A DNA stretch of 64,000 bases from positions 1 to 64,000 of the forward strand of contig JANBRJ010000090.1 in assembly GCA_027577595.1 (NCBI GenBank), read 5' to 3'. The notes beneath the pieces are model-generated. The model was not told where the DNA came from. It made no database searches and saw only the letters and a list, made by a program, of their open reading frames with translations. The translations under genes were made by a program, and so were the position numbers. Positions within the stretch are counted from its first letter, which is position 1. Every line of letters starts with the position of its first letter. Positions 38,982-48,471 of this stretch are shown here, in pieces. Origin of the DNA: Coemansia sp. RSA 487 (lineage: Eukaryota; Kickxellomycota; Kickxellomycetes; Kickxellales; Kickxellaceae).

Positions 38982-39472
38982 ACCAGATGGTAGGGACCAA
39001 CTCGGGTGGAATATTGTCCGTAAGCTTTCAAGCAAGAAGGTACTTCATAAAAGCCCAATAGTCAAATAGCAATATCCACTATTGAAGTACTGAATATTGT
39101 CTAATGAGAGCTAGTATGCACATATCAAGAAATAAGAGCAAGTTGGAATCGGATCTTCAAATAAGCTACAATTTAGGAATATACAATACAAACGTGTTAA
39201 AGGAAATTACCGTTAAAGCGATATTGTTTGCTGGATCAAAGCGAGTAGTATAATTGTGCTGTTCTCCATTAGCAAACGCTAAAAGAACACAAGGATGGTG
39301 GTAAAACAAGGACAGTATAACTTGTGCTTAGAAACCTTTTATATTTTCCCATATTACTTTACTTCAAGGCGTGTATATTACAGCGCTATTGTATGTACGC
39401 TATGTTGGTCAACATTTCCATCCATGTTTTAAAGTATTAAACTCAATATTTTATACATAAATTTCTTGTGTT
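38982..39472. other. AT-rich stretch upstream of the holo-ACP synthase gene
   Basis: 491 AT-rich bases, no gene seen; right end is the promoter of the PPT2-like gene. Confidence 0.4.
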
Positions 39473-39868
39473 ATGATCTTTGGTATTGGTGTTGACATTT
39501 TAGCTACAAATCGAATTGCACACATTATTAGGCGTGGCGGGACATATGGCACTCGATTTGCAAAACGCATACTTTGTGACAAGGAGTTTGACTTATTTAC
39601 AAACTCTGTTGCGTTGGAGAGCAATGCCGAACAGACGCGATACCTAGCGACACGATGGTGCTTGAAAGAAGCCCTATATAAAGCAGCATACCCTCATCAA
39701 CGCTTGTGCTGGAGCGACGTGTCTGTGTCCAAAGCAGGACCTAAGCCAACTGTGGATGTGCGCTGGAATAGCGCCTTGAAAAACGCGCATGTGCATGTTT
39801 CATTGTCTCATGATCAAGATCTGCTAGTCGGGTTTGCTGTTATAGAGGTAGAAAAACAGACCGAATAA
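39473..39868 (+). CDS. PPT2: Holo-ACP synthase type phosphopantetheinyl transferase
   Basis: 131 residues, AcpS fold. The opening MIFGIGVDILATNRIAHII holds the metal-binding aspartate (D8), and RWCLKEALYKA holds the second acidic site. The closing VHVSLSHDQDLLVGFAVIE completes the fold. It transfers 4'-phosphopantetheine to the mitochondrial acyl carrier protein, needed for lipoate and complex I assembly. It is like yeast Ppt2. No presequence is visible before the first ATG, and the preceding 490 bases do not offer one. Convergent with NOP15 (32 bases between stops). Confidence 0.93.
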   Translation: MIFGIGVDILATNRIAHIIRRGGTYGTRFAKRILCDKEFDLFTNSVALESNAEQTRYLATRWCLKEALYKAAYPHQRLCWSDVSVSKAGPKPTVDVRWNSALKNAHVHVSLSHDQDLLVGFAVIEVEKQTE

Positions 39869-39900
39869 AATGTTCAAATGAAAAAGACAATAAACTATTT

Positions 39901-41030
39901 TTAATTGTACTTGACGTGCTTTGCCTTTGGAGGCCTCAGCACCTGGTAGCCCGGAAAATCGTAGTCGATGCCTGCAGCGGCAAGCTTGGAACGCCGCTTC
40001 TTTTCTGCCTTGACAAGACGGTTTACCTGATCGCCAAGCTCCTTTTGGGTACGCTGGCGGTTAGAGGCTTGTATGTGCTGTTTCTTGTTCAGACCCAGCG
40101 TATACGATGGTTTTTTGCAGTTCGCAAACATCTTGGAGTGGACATCTGATTCAGGGACAACTTTGCACTTGAGAAGGCGCTCAAACATGAGGTAGTTATT
40201 CATGGTGCCTGCAGCAATGGTTGCTACCTCACTGCTCTTAAATTCGATGAATGCGTAGTGCCGCGACTTGCCGGTGGTGGGATTGCGTGAAAGGCGCAGC
40301 CGCTTGATCTCGCCAAATTGGCTAAAATATCCGCGCATCTCGTCCTCGTAGAAGCCATGGGGAATTCTGCCAACAAAAACCACACCGGGCTTTTCCGTAT
40401 TCTTGGCTGCTTTCTCCAAACGCGAGCGAAGTTTTTTTCCTTCCTTGGTGTCAAGATCAATCACGTCGGTGCCCTTGCCAAACGAGTCCTCTTGTTCGTC
40501 CTCTGACTCGCTGATCTCGCTGTCGCTGCTGCCTCGGATACCCGCAAGAAGAGCTTCCTCGTCGATCTCACTTTCATCTTCGTCGCCACCATCCTCCAAA
40601 GGAACAACGCCTTCGGTAGCTTCAGCTTCATCTTCCTGTTCATCTTCATCCTCGCTCACTTCTTCTCCATCGCTTCCTTCCTCGCTTTCTACGGCTGAGT
40701 CGTCAGACATCTCATAGATTGTCTCTTCAACATCGTTGCCATCCTCCTCGTCTTCAGAGCCACTCTCGTCCTCTACCTCGGACTGCTCAGCGTTCTTTAT
40801 GGGTGCTTCCATTGTTGCTGGGCTTGCTTTTTGTGCTTTGGCGGAAACTACCCACGGTTATTCAAATAAACAAAGGATCAAAAAGCACAAACGATTAGCA
40901 CATAGAACGTATCATTAATACAGAGGCTTGGTTAGACAGCCAAGTGGTTCCACGTACCCTTGCCCTTTGCGTTGGCTGGTTTTGCTGCAGCAGGTGCTGT
41001 CTTTTTCGTAAGTTGACGACCCCGACCCAT
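39901..41030 (-). CDS. NOP15: Nop15/NIFK-type nucleolar RRM protein, two exons
   Basis: Spliced model complement(join(39901..40835, 40958..41030)), 335 residues. Exon 1 (ATG 41030) encodes a basic N terminus (MGRGRQLTKKTAPAAAKPAN) with donor AAGG/GTACGT; exon 2 starts at 40835 after a CCAAAG acceptor, phases 1+2 joining to give GKAQKASPATMEAP. An acidic stretch (Asp/Glu/Ser) leads to a single RRM (VVFVGRIPHGF, HYAFIEFKS), then the diagnostic tail LLKCKVVPESDVH and KAEKKRRSKLAAAGIDYDFPGYQ. Yeast Nop15 is essential for pre-60S processing of the ITS2 foot. Exon-1 use is inferred from phase-perfect splice sites; a start at 40812 (MEAPIKN) is also possible. Confidence 0.88.
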
Positions 41031-41578
41031 TTCGATATAGTATGTTATTTTATTGGCGACCGCTCTTTTTCTTTTTGTAGAGTATATGTATGTGCAGCAA
41101 CAGCGAAGAAAAATAAACGAAATAGCTAGAGTTGAGGGGGGGGAAAAGGAAATATTCTGAGCAAGGATGAAGAATCAAACCTTTTGAACTTTTCATGCCT
41201 AAAAAAAAAAAAGTTGTGTAATCAGATCGTATCTAATTTCAGACAGCGAGGATCAAGAATTGGTCTCGTGGCTGAATGGCCCAATTTTCCATTGGTCACG
41301 CTCGTGATTCAGGCAGCAGTTCCATGTTTACTTTTTTCTGCAACCGCAATGCTGGAGTTGAAGACGAAAAAGGTGTGAGAAACATAAAAAAATAAACAAT
41401 AGACAAGCAGTAGCCATTTTCATTAACTTGTTTTTTTTTGTTTCTTGAAAAACGATAGTCTCCACAGTTTTTGTTTACTTGTTAAAATACGCATTGCCTG
41501 TCACTCACAAAGTCATTTTTGTTTTATTTAACTTTATTTGCATACCATTCCTTTTTTTTGTTTACGGCTAGTCGAGAA
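41031..41578. other. Divergent promoter, NOP15 and MPS1
   Basis: 548 bases. No gene. The text ttggtctcgtggctgaatgg near 41262 resembles a tRNA A-box but no matching B-box follows. Confidence 0.5.
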
Positions 41579-44500
41579 ATGTCTTTGTACGGATACAATG
41601 GACTGGATAGAAATGAAGAGTCTCGACAGTCGCAAACCCTGTACTCGTCCCTGGGTTCGTCCAAGCGGCCAACATCCAAGCTGTTCGATATGTCGATGGA
41701 TGATATTGACGATATAAGCGACGTCGAGAACATGAATTTCACCCAATACAGTCGCACAGCTGGGATTCAGCAAGCCAAGGGCAGCGGCAGTCAGAGCGAA
41801 TTCGGCTCCAATTCAAGCTTCCATGTCACAGCATTGTCTTCCGACAAAAGAGAAAGTACTGTTGAGACGGGTAACAAACATTCAGGTCATAGCTTGTCGT
41901 TCGAGGACGACGAACCATACATGGGCCAAGATACGTCACCTCGGCAGCCTGGTGTTCCCGTAACGGCTAGAGGGGAAAACAACCGAGACGCAACAAAGTA
42001 CTTTACGCCTGCAATGCACAGGGAGTCTCAGCTGGGACCAGAGATAACCACACGGGTTAAATTCAGCCCCGATGATGACAACGACAAGGCAGGGGGCCAA
42101 GTAATGGATGGTATGGACCCAGAACCCAAGTCAAATACCACAGCAGCGCCTCTTGCAAAAATTTCATCTGCGACGGAAACGCCGGTGTTCAAGCTTCCTT
42201 CGAGTATCACACAGCGGTCTACAGTCACTTCGCGATGGAAGCGCCGAGGACGCCTGGGGCTGGCAAAGCCCAGACGGAACGACCCAGCGATGGCTACCGA
42301 TGACAACAGCCAGGGCGATGAAGACCACACAACTGCAGGTATCGGGCTTTCTGCAAGCCCCCCAAACTCGCTTGGTTTTCTTTCAGAAGCAACTGCTCCT
42401 GCTGAAAACAAGCCGCTATTCGCCTCTCGTCTTGCGCACTCCCCACCCAGGTCGTATGGCTCCGCATATGGCGCTATCGAGTCCGACAGCAACACCAAAC
42501 AGCGCAATTCGTTTATTCCCATGGACGACACTGGTGCTCCAGACATTGACCATACGTTCCAGGCACCTAGAGCACGGAAAGAGACCACAAGCCCTTGGGA
42601 CATTGACCAATCTGCCGAGACGCATGAATCCAGAAACGACTCCGGCGGGCTGCGGCGCAAGCGTACTGCCAACTCGTCGTATGAGGTCCCAATCCACAGG
42701 CAATCCTTGGATGCCAGCGACGTTTCGATGACAAGCAACCCAATGAGTCGGTCGCAATCGCCGGACCATGGTGGGAGTGGCAACAGCGGAAGCCTTGAAA
42801 AAAACCCAAGCCCATTGCCTGTGGGTTCTGCATCACGAGCATCGATATCGAGTGGCTCAGGATATGCAAGCAGATGGAGCCATGAGCCAAAGGTCTCCTT
42901 CGAAGATAGCGTGTCCAAGGAGCCCGTGAAGAACGAGTCTGCCAGACGTCGTGCACGGTCGCCGTTACTTGGCCGCCAGAACCGGCCCTTTGCATCGTCC
43001 TCAAGCGCAGGCTCTGGGTCGGCAGAGTCCCTCAACCAGGTTGTAGATCGTGTAGGCTCGCCAGACGTAAAGAGAATCTCATCTGTTGGACGAGCAGCGA
43101 CACCTGCTCATGGCGGCTCTGCTTTGTCTTCGTTCTCTCTAGGTGCAAAGCAAGATAAACGGTCAGCAACACACGGCGATTCGGCCATGGAGATATCATC
43201 CCGGTTTCAGCAGTACGAAAGACGAATGAACGGCAGTTCTCCGGGCTACAAGTCACCGCGGGATTGGCAACGAGGTTCTTCAAGCGCACCTCGCAGTACA
43301 GAGTCGGCTGTAGTGGTGTCTGCGTTAGAAGTAAGCGAGAGTGCGGGAAAGGGCTTTGCAGAGCCACAGGAGCATGCGGAGTCCAAGCCGAGCTACTTTC
43401 AGCGCGCACACTCAGCTTCTCGGAGTGAAAGAGCAGCAGAACGACCTCACATACTCGATGACTACATGGTAGAGCACCGGGGTGCTGGATATGTTTCGCC
43501 AAAACTCTCTGCACGTCGCGCTGTGTTGGATACTAGCTTTGACTCGCTGAGGAAAACCAGTCCTGCTGTGTCTTCTGGGGAAAGCCAGCCAGAAGCTGCA
43601 AGCGATAGTGGGCGTTCGTCAGGTTCCAAACTCAAAGAAGTTGTCAGCTCGGCGTTTCCTACACTGTCTGAGCATAATGATACGGGGCTGCAGGATCAGT
43701 ACGTGTCTTCTGTGTCTCAGGCGGTGGACAAGAAGCTGTATACTGAGAAGCATCCAAAATTTGAAACACAGCCACAAGCCAAGTACCAACAGCAGTCAGA
43801 ACTACAACAAGTGCAAGGAACAGAGCAGCAGCCAGCCTTACAACCACAACCACAACCACAACCACAACAACAGCCGCCGAATCGTAATGGAATCGATCCA
43901 AAGCGATCAATTGCTGTCAATGGCCGAATCTACCAAAAGATCAGTATCACCGGACGTGGCGGAAGCTCCAAGGTGTACAAGGCAATGTCCACCAAACACG
44001 AGATATTTGCAATAAAGCGAGTGTCGTTCTCGCGAGCTGATGTACAGGCGATTGAGGGATATGTGAATGAGATCATACTCTTGCGGAAGTTTGAAGGTAA
44101 CCCGCAGATCATCCAGTTGTTTGACGCCGAGATCAACAAGGAACGGGGAATACTGCACATGGTGATGGAGTTTGGCGAAACTGATCTTGCCAGCGTGTTG
44201 AAACGGCAAGGCGACCGGCCGCTGGGGATGAACGTAATCCGATTGTACTGGGAGCAGATGCTGCGCGCTGTGCAGACAATCCACGAGGAGCGTGTAGTTC
44301 ATGCCGACCTAAAGCCCGCCAACTACCTACTAGTGAAGGGATCGCTGAAATTGATTGATTTTGGAATAGCCAAGGCAATCGGCAACGACACCACCAACAT
44401 CCACAGAGAAAACCAAATTGGTACGGTGAATTACATGTCCCCGGAGGCGATCAAAGAGACTAACACTGAGAACGGAAAGCGGATGATGAAGCTGGGCAAG

Positions 44501-44995
44501 GCAAGCGACATTTGGTCATTGGGCATTATCTTGTACCAAATGTGCTATGGACGGACGCCGTTTGCGCAGCTGGCGCTGTTTAAGAAGCTAGCATCGATCC
44601 CAGACCCGACATTCGTGATCCCGTATCCACAGTACATGGCAGGCTGTCTGCAGGTGGGCACCGAGCGTGATCCAAACGCTGACTCGAGCCCCACATACCC
44701 AGATGGAACGCCCAAGATCCAAGTGCCCTTTGAGTTGCTTTGCGTGATGCAAATGTGCCTCCGGCGGGACCCTGCCAAGCGCATGTCCATTCCGGATCTG
44801 CTTATTGATCCGCTGCTGTGCCCGATATCAATGAAACAAGCGCTGCCCTCAGCAATGTCGCAGGTGCTGACGTTGCTCAAGCACTCGCCAAGTATTCTCG
44901 ACCAGTGGGGCGTATCGGATGCCCAGAACGAGAGGATCCTGACGTCGCTGATACAAACGCTGGGCGAGAAAGAGCAAAAGGACAAAAACGCCTGA
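41579..44995 (+). CDS. MPS1: Mps1/TTK-type checkpoint protein kinase
   Basis: 1138 residues. A long low-complexity N-terminal region (Ser/Gln/Pro rich, with a QPQPQP tract near 43842-43867) precedes a kinase domain at about 785-1085: glycine loop GRGGSSKVYK, VAIK-lysine in FAIKRVSF, HRD-type HADLKPANYLLV (about 911), DFG (about 926) followed by GIAKAIGND, and APE-type GTVNYMSPEAI. HADLKPAN with LKLIDFGIAKAI is diagnostic for Mps1, which acts at kinetochores in the spindle checkpoint and, in yeasts, at spindle poles. Start ATG 41579 (MSLYGYNG). A 55-bp near-identical inverted piece of its 3' end sits at window bases 1-55. Confidence 0.95.
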   Translation: MSLYGYNGLDRNEESRQSQTLYSSLGSSKRPTSKLFDMSMDDIDDISDVENMNFTQYSRTAGIQQAKGSGSQSEFGSNSSFHVTALSSDKRESTVETGNKHSGHSLSFEDDEPYMGQDTSPRQPGVPVTARGENNRDATKYFTPAMHRESQLGPEITTRVKFSPDDDNDKAGGQVMDGMDPEPKSNTTAAPLAKISSATETPVFKLPSSITQRSTVTSRWKRRGRLGLAKPRRNDPAMATDDNSQGDEDHTTAGIGLSASPPNSLGFLSEATAPAENKPLFASRLAHSPPRSYGSAYGAIESDSNTKQRNSFIPMDDTGAPDIDHTFQAPRARKETTSPWDIDQSAETHESRNDSGGLRRKRTANSSYEVPIHRQSLDASDVSMTSNPMSRSQSPDHGGSGNSGSLEKNPSPLPVGSASRASISSGSGYASRWSHEPKVSFEDSVSKEPVKNESARRRARSPLLGRQNRPFASSSSAGSGSAESLNQVVDRVGSPDVKRISSVGRAATPAHGGSALSSFSLGAKQDKRSATHGDSAMEISSRFQQYERRMNGSSPGYKSPRDWQRGSSSAPRSTESAVVVSALEVSESAGKGFAEPQEHAESKPSYFQRAHSASRSERAAERPHILDDYMVEHRGAGYVSPKLSARRAVLDTSFDSLRKTSPAVSSGESQPEAASDSGRSSGSKLKEVVSSAFPTLSEHNDTGLQDQYVSSVSQAVDKKLYTEKHPKFETQPQAKYQQQSELQQVQGTEQQPALQPQPQPQPQQQPPNRNGIDPKRSIAVNGRIYQKISITGRGGSSKVYKAMSTKHEIFAIKRVSFSRADVQAIEGYVNEIILLRKFEGNPQIIQLFDAEINKERGILHMVMEFGETDLASVLKRQGDRPLGMNVIRLYWEQMLRAVQTIHEERVVHADLKPANYLLVKGSLKLIDFGIAKAIGNDTTNIHRENQIGTVNYMSPEAIKETNTENGKRMMKLGKASDIWSLGIILYQMCYGRTPFAQLALFKKLASIPDPTFVIPYPQYMAGCLQVGTERDPNADSSPTYPDGTPKIQVPFELLCVMQMCLRRDPAKRMSIPDLLIDPLLCPISMKQALPSAMSQVLTLLKHSPSILDQWGVSDAQNERILTSLIQTLGEKEQKDKNA
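43842..43870 (+). repeat. CAACCA-type repeat encoding Gln-Pro in MPS1
   Basis: Tandem caaccacaaccacaacc repeats followed by caacaacag encode alternating Gln-Pro in the disordered N-terminal region of MPS1. In-frame microsatellite, likely variable in length. Confidence 0.85.
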
Positions 44996-46176
44996 TTTCC
45001 GTTCTTCTGCTGTGTATATTTTAGCTGGATTTCAAATGTTTACTTTAACATGTGACTACTGCTCTCTTTGTTTGAGACTGTGCTTGTGGAGTGGCTGGCA
45101 GTGCGAAAGGGATCGGTTCTGCTGACAATGGACCTGTATCAGCCAAAAACAGGGTTTGTACCGGCTGCCATATGCTGTGTATATTGTTGCAGATCTCAAA
45201 CCACAAGCTACATTCCCGCTTTTCATTCTGCTGAATAAAGTAGCAGTGTCTCATACTGGAAATCGTTTGCTCTGAAGGCTCTCTACTGAGCATTTTCGGC
45301 CGGGCTAAAGCCACACTTTCGACGGAAACAGATCGTATATAACCCGTCCCATCCACGCGCAAGTAACTCCTCCATCCCCTTCCACCACCAACTCAGCTCC
45401 ACTGTTCTCCATCCATCCTCCTTGGCATACCATGCATTTTCCAATCGTCCGTTCGTTGACATAACCTGATACGCATCCCAGCGAAACACTAATGGTTCTT
45501 TTCGGTCGACGACGCTAAACGGTGCACAGTGTGGAGCTTTCTGCACCTTGGACAGTTTGCTAATCCACCCACGATATTTCGAGCAGCAACACGCGAGCCA
45601 CCGTTCTCTTCATCGTCCGCCGCTTCCTACAAATACACACCCAGAATCCAGGGCATTCGACAACGTCCACGACTCCCGACCCACAACACGCCAAACGCTT
45701 TTGGAGCCAGCCGATCAGTCTATCCAGGACCTAGCGCTAAGTTATTCGGTTGATCTGTAGGCTGGCTCGCTGAAATGATCACTGCTTTCGCAAAGCATGC
45801 CATTGGAATTCAACATCTCAGGGCTGCTGCTGTTGCTGCTGTTGCTACTGTTGCTGTGTTTGCCTAGTTGCCGCCTGGAACCAGGTGTCATTAGAACGAA
45901 CATCCCAGCTGTTCTTTGCTTGGAAGTTGAGCACCCTTTACTCTCCGTCCTCCTTGGCTGTTGGCTACGTCCTCATTCTTGACATATTCCTGATAAATCC
46001 AGTGCGCTGCTTTGCAACCCACACATGCTGTTCTCTGCCTGAATTACTATCCAGATAAACAAGCACTACGGGTTTCCATCTTTGTTATAACATCTCTATT
46101 CTTTAATTCGGCCAGCTTCTACTATGCTACTTTTCATAAATCATAATACCAACAAGTGCAGAATATTTATTCATTT
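44996..46176. pseudogene. Decayed protein-coding remnant on the minus strand
   Basis: This 1.2-kb stretch holds several minus-strand frames with protein-like composition that are not in register: 45283-45546 (FRWDAYQVMSTNGR, DGWRTVELSWWWKGMEELL), 45045-45362 (MLSREPSEQTISS, CSLWFEICNNIHSIW) and a frame near 45900-46030 (HWIYQEYVKNEDVANSQGG), with a CAG/CAA tract (45826-45860). Tryptophan-rich blocks and shifts between frames suggest an old gene that has decayed, with several breaks. The family is not recognised. It lies between MPS1 and two Mba1-like genes. A multi-exon gene with short exons is less likely but not excluded. Confidence 0.4.
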
Positions 46177-47133
46177 CTATTTTATTTTATTTTTATTTGC
46201 CTTGGCCATGTTGTTAGCGTTATTCCAGTCTGCAATGTAGAACAGATCATTTACTCGCCACCTGAATGGCTCCTCTGCCTCCACCTCTTTGCCAGCCGAT
46301 ACAGCTTTTATCATAGTTGGTAAACCAAAGTAATGAGGACTGGAAATGGCAATTGGTATCTGCATCATGCCTGAATCGCTGTCTATGACACGAGCGCCCT
46401 TACATAGAGTGACTTTGACTTCGGCGTTAACGACAAATCCAAACTCAAATGCAACCCATTGGCTTAAAAGATTAGCCCCAAATCCATTATCTTTCCCATT
46501 CCTTGCTATTTTACCGTCCTGTGCTTTCCTGAATACAGTGGATAGGTTGAAAATCTTCCATACAGCATATTTTGCATTTCTAACAGCATAAGGAATGGTG
46601 TAATCGTAGGCCTCAGGGTGGCCAACTTTGAATAACTCGTAGTCATATTTGGTACTCGATTCTTGGACATCAACCTCTAAGCGCATATGGTACCCCTGGA
46701 TGTTTAGGTTTCTCACTGCGTGTCTGTATAGCTTGGCTAAATGAGGGGTCATCAGCTCGTCCATTTGGTTGTAATCTCTTTTGTTGATCGCGTCGGCAAC
46801 GCGGCTCAGTACTAAGGGAAGTACCTCGTTGCGAATCTTGTTCATATAGGATATATCCCTAAATGCGGCATACTGGATAAGTTTGAAAGCAATTTTCTGT
46901 GTAGCGTGTATGAAGGGTGCCAAGCTCTTGAATCTGAGCTTGAGATTAGGCGTGAAAGGTTTTTTCGGGGCATGTTTTGAATCTGAGGGCCAAATCCAAG
47001 GAAACTTTACAAGCTCGCGACCGCGTGCATGTTTCTTCGTGAAAAATGCTGCTTGTTGGAAGATTGCATTCCTGTTTCTCCCCTGTATTGAAAGCGCGCT
47101 GCGTGTTAAAGTAGTCGATAAAATAGAGCTCAT
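46177..47133 (-). CDS. Tim44/Mba1-like putative mitochondrial protein, paralog B
   Basis: 318 residues, homologous to the genes at 849-1835 and 47254-48246. The N terminus (MSSILSTTLTRSALSIQGRNRN) is presequence-like; the mature part has KFPWIWPSD, an alpha-helical region (NKIRNEVLPLVLSRVAD), NQMDELMTPHLAKLYR and the shared ending MMQIPIAISSPHYFG and EEPFRWRVNDLFYIAD. Start chosen by alignment of the three family members; the preceding leader contains gtttgcgaattcacac. Adjacent and in the same direction as paralog C with 120 bases between this start and the upstream stop. Function as for paralog A, uncertain. Confidence 0.75.
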   Translation of the reverse strand: MSSILSTTLTRSALSIQGRNRNAIFQQAAFFTKKHARGRELVKFPWIWPSDSKHAPKKPFTPNLKLRFKSLAPFIHATQKIAFKLIQYAAFRDISYMNKIRNEVLPLVLSRVADAINKRDYNQMDELMTPHLAKLYRHAVRNLNIQGYHMRLEVDVQESSTKYDYELFKVGHPEAYDYTIPYAVRNAKYAVWKIFNLSTVFRKAQDGKIARNGKDNGFGANLLSQWVAFEFGFVVNAEVKVTLCKGARVIDSDSGMMQIPIAISSPHYFGLPTMIKAVSAGKEVEAEEPFRWRVNDLFYIADWNNANNMAKANKNKIK

Positions 47134-47253
47134 TGTGTGAATTCGCAAACAACGCAGAAAATAATGCAAGCAACTGAGAAACAGAAAGAGAAAGGACAAC
47201 AGCTCTTTCGTGGTGATCAGAGTAAATATATGCTTATTTTTATAGAAAAAAAC

Positions 47254-48246
47254 TCAGCTATTATTCTCTTTGTTTGCCATGAAAACTTCATTAGCATTAT
47301 TCAAGGCGGCAGCGTAGAACAGATCACATACCCGCCATCTGAATGGCTCTTCTGCCTGTTTGCCAGCCGCTACAGCATCAATCAAAGCCTGCATACCAAG
47401 GTAATGAGGACTGCTAATGGCAATGGGTATCTGCATCATACCCGAATCGCTGTCAATGAGTTGGTTATCTTTATACAGACCGATCTTGATGTTGGCGTTG
47501 ACAACAAATCCAAACTCAAGCGCAAGCCACTGGCTAAATAGATTACCTCCAAATCCATCTTTTATTCCACCAGTCATTATTTCTCCGTCCCGGGTTTTCT
47601 TTAATGCCACTATTGTGTTAGCAAGCTTCCATACCGAGTACCTGGCATCCCTAACATTGTAGGGAATGGTATAATCGTAAGCCTCAGGGTTGCCAAGCTT
47701 GAGCCTTTCAAAGTCATCTTTTGTATTCGATCCTTGGACATTGATCTCCAAATGCATCCTGAGCCCATGGGTGTTCAAGCTTCCCACACCTTGCTTGTAT
47801 AGCTTGGCCAAATATGGAGTCATCAACTCGTCCATTTGATTGACATCCTTTTCATTGATCGCGTCGGCAATGCGGCCCAGCACCAAGGGGATCATCCCAT
47901 CGTGGATCTTGCTCAAGTACGATGCGTCACGGAATATGAATTGCCGGATAAATTTCAATTGGATTTTTTGCAAAACGCGAATGAGAAGCTTTACCAATAT
48001 GCCTGTGGGTTCGTAATTGAATGTGGACGGATTTTTAGGGAACGCTTTTGAGCTTGAAGGCCAAATCCAAGGAAATTTTATCTTGTCGTGGCTCTGCTTG
48101 CGTTCATTTGTGTAAAACACAGCATGCTGGAAGACTGCACATGAGCGTGCATTTCTGTGGACTTTGTTGAAAACTGACGTGAATCTGGATGATTTTGAAA
48201 TAGAGAGCGTGCTGCGATTCAGTATAGTCACCAGAATATTGTTCAT
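47254..48246 (-). CDS. Tim44/Mba1-like putative mitochondrial protein, paralog C
   Basis: 330 residues. Third member of the family. It starts MNNILVTILNRSTLSISKSS, has KFPWIWPSS near residue 65, a helix-rich middle (YLSKIHDGMIPLVLGRIAD, NQMDELMTPYLAKLYK), and the conserved ending MMQIPIAISSPHYLG and EEPFRWRVCDLFY. Of the three, B and C form a direct tandem pair, while A lies 45 kb away and in the opposite orientation. All three keep open frames and the same conserved blocks, so none looks decayed. Start at 48246 follows the shared leader block gtttgcgaattcagga. Confidence 0.75.
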   Translation of the reverse strand: MNNILVTILNRSTLSISKSSRFTSVFNKVHRNARSCAVFQHAVFYTNERKQSHDKIKFPWIWPSSSKAFPKNPSTFNYEPTGILVKLLIRVLQKIQLKFIRQFIFRDASYLSKIHDGMIPLVLGRIADAINEKDVNQMDELMTPYLAKLYKQGVGSLNTHGLRMHLEINVQGSNTKDDFERLKLGNPEAYDYTIPYNVRDARYSVWKLANTIVALKKTRDGEIMTGGIKDGFGGNLFSQWLALEFGFVVNANIKIGLYKDNQLIDSDSGMMQIPIAISSPHYLGMQALIDAVAAGKQAEEPFRWRVCDLFYAAALNNANEVFMANKENNS

Positions 48247-48471
48247 TTCCTGAATTCGCAAACGAAATAAAAATGTTTACAAGCTGGTGCTGATCAGAGA
48301 AAGAAAATCAAAGCAAGCCAAAAACCACAAGCAAACCGTTTCCACAAAAATTCCAGTCACAAAAAATACCGTTGCAGACACGATGCAAGACAAAAGCAAA
48401 AGCAGCAGTAGATTTTCTCGTATTCGTAGAAAAATCGAAAAAAAACAACCACATGGGGGAATTGAAACATT

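Noticed and set aside
41262-41330. Possible tRNA: gtggctgaatgg resembles an A-box
   Set aside because: No GGTTC-type B-box follows at the right distance and no cloverleaf can be paired by eye.
45797-45982. Leucine-rich plus-strand frame
   Set aside because: Read from a CTG/TTG microsatellite; the minus strand shows the matching Gln tract of the decayed locus.
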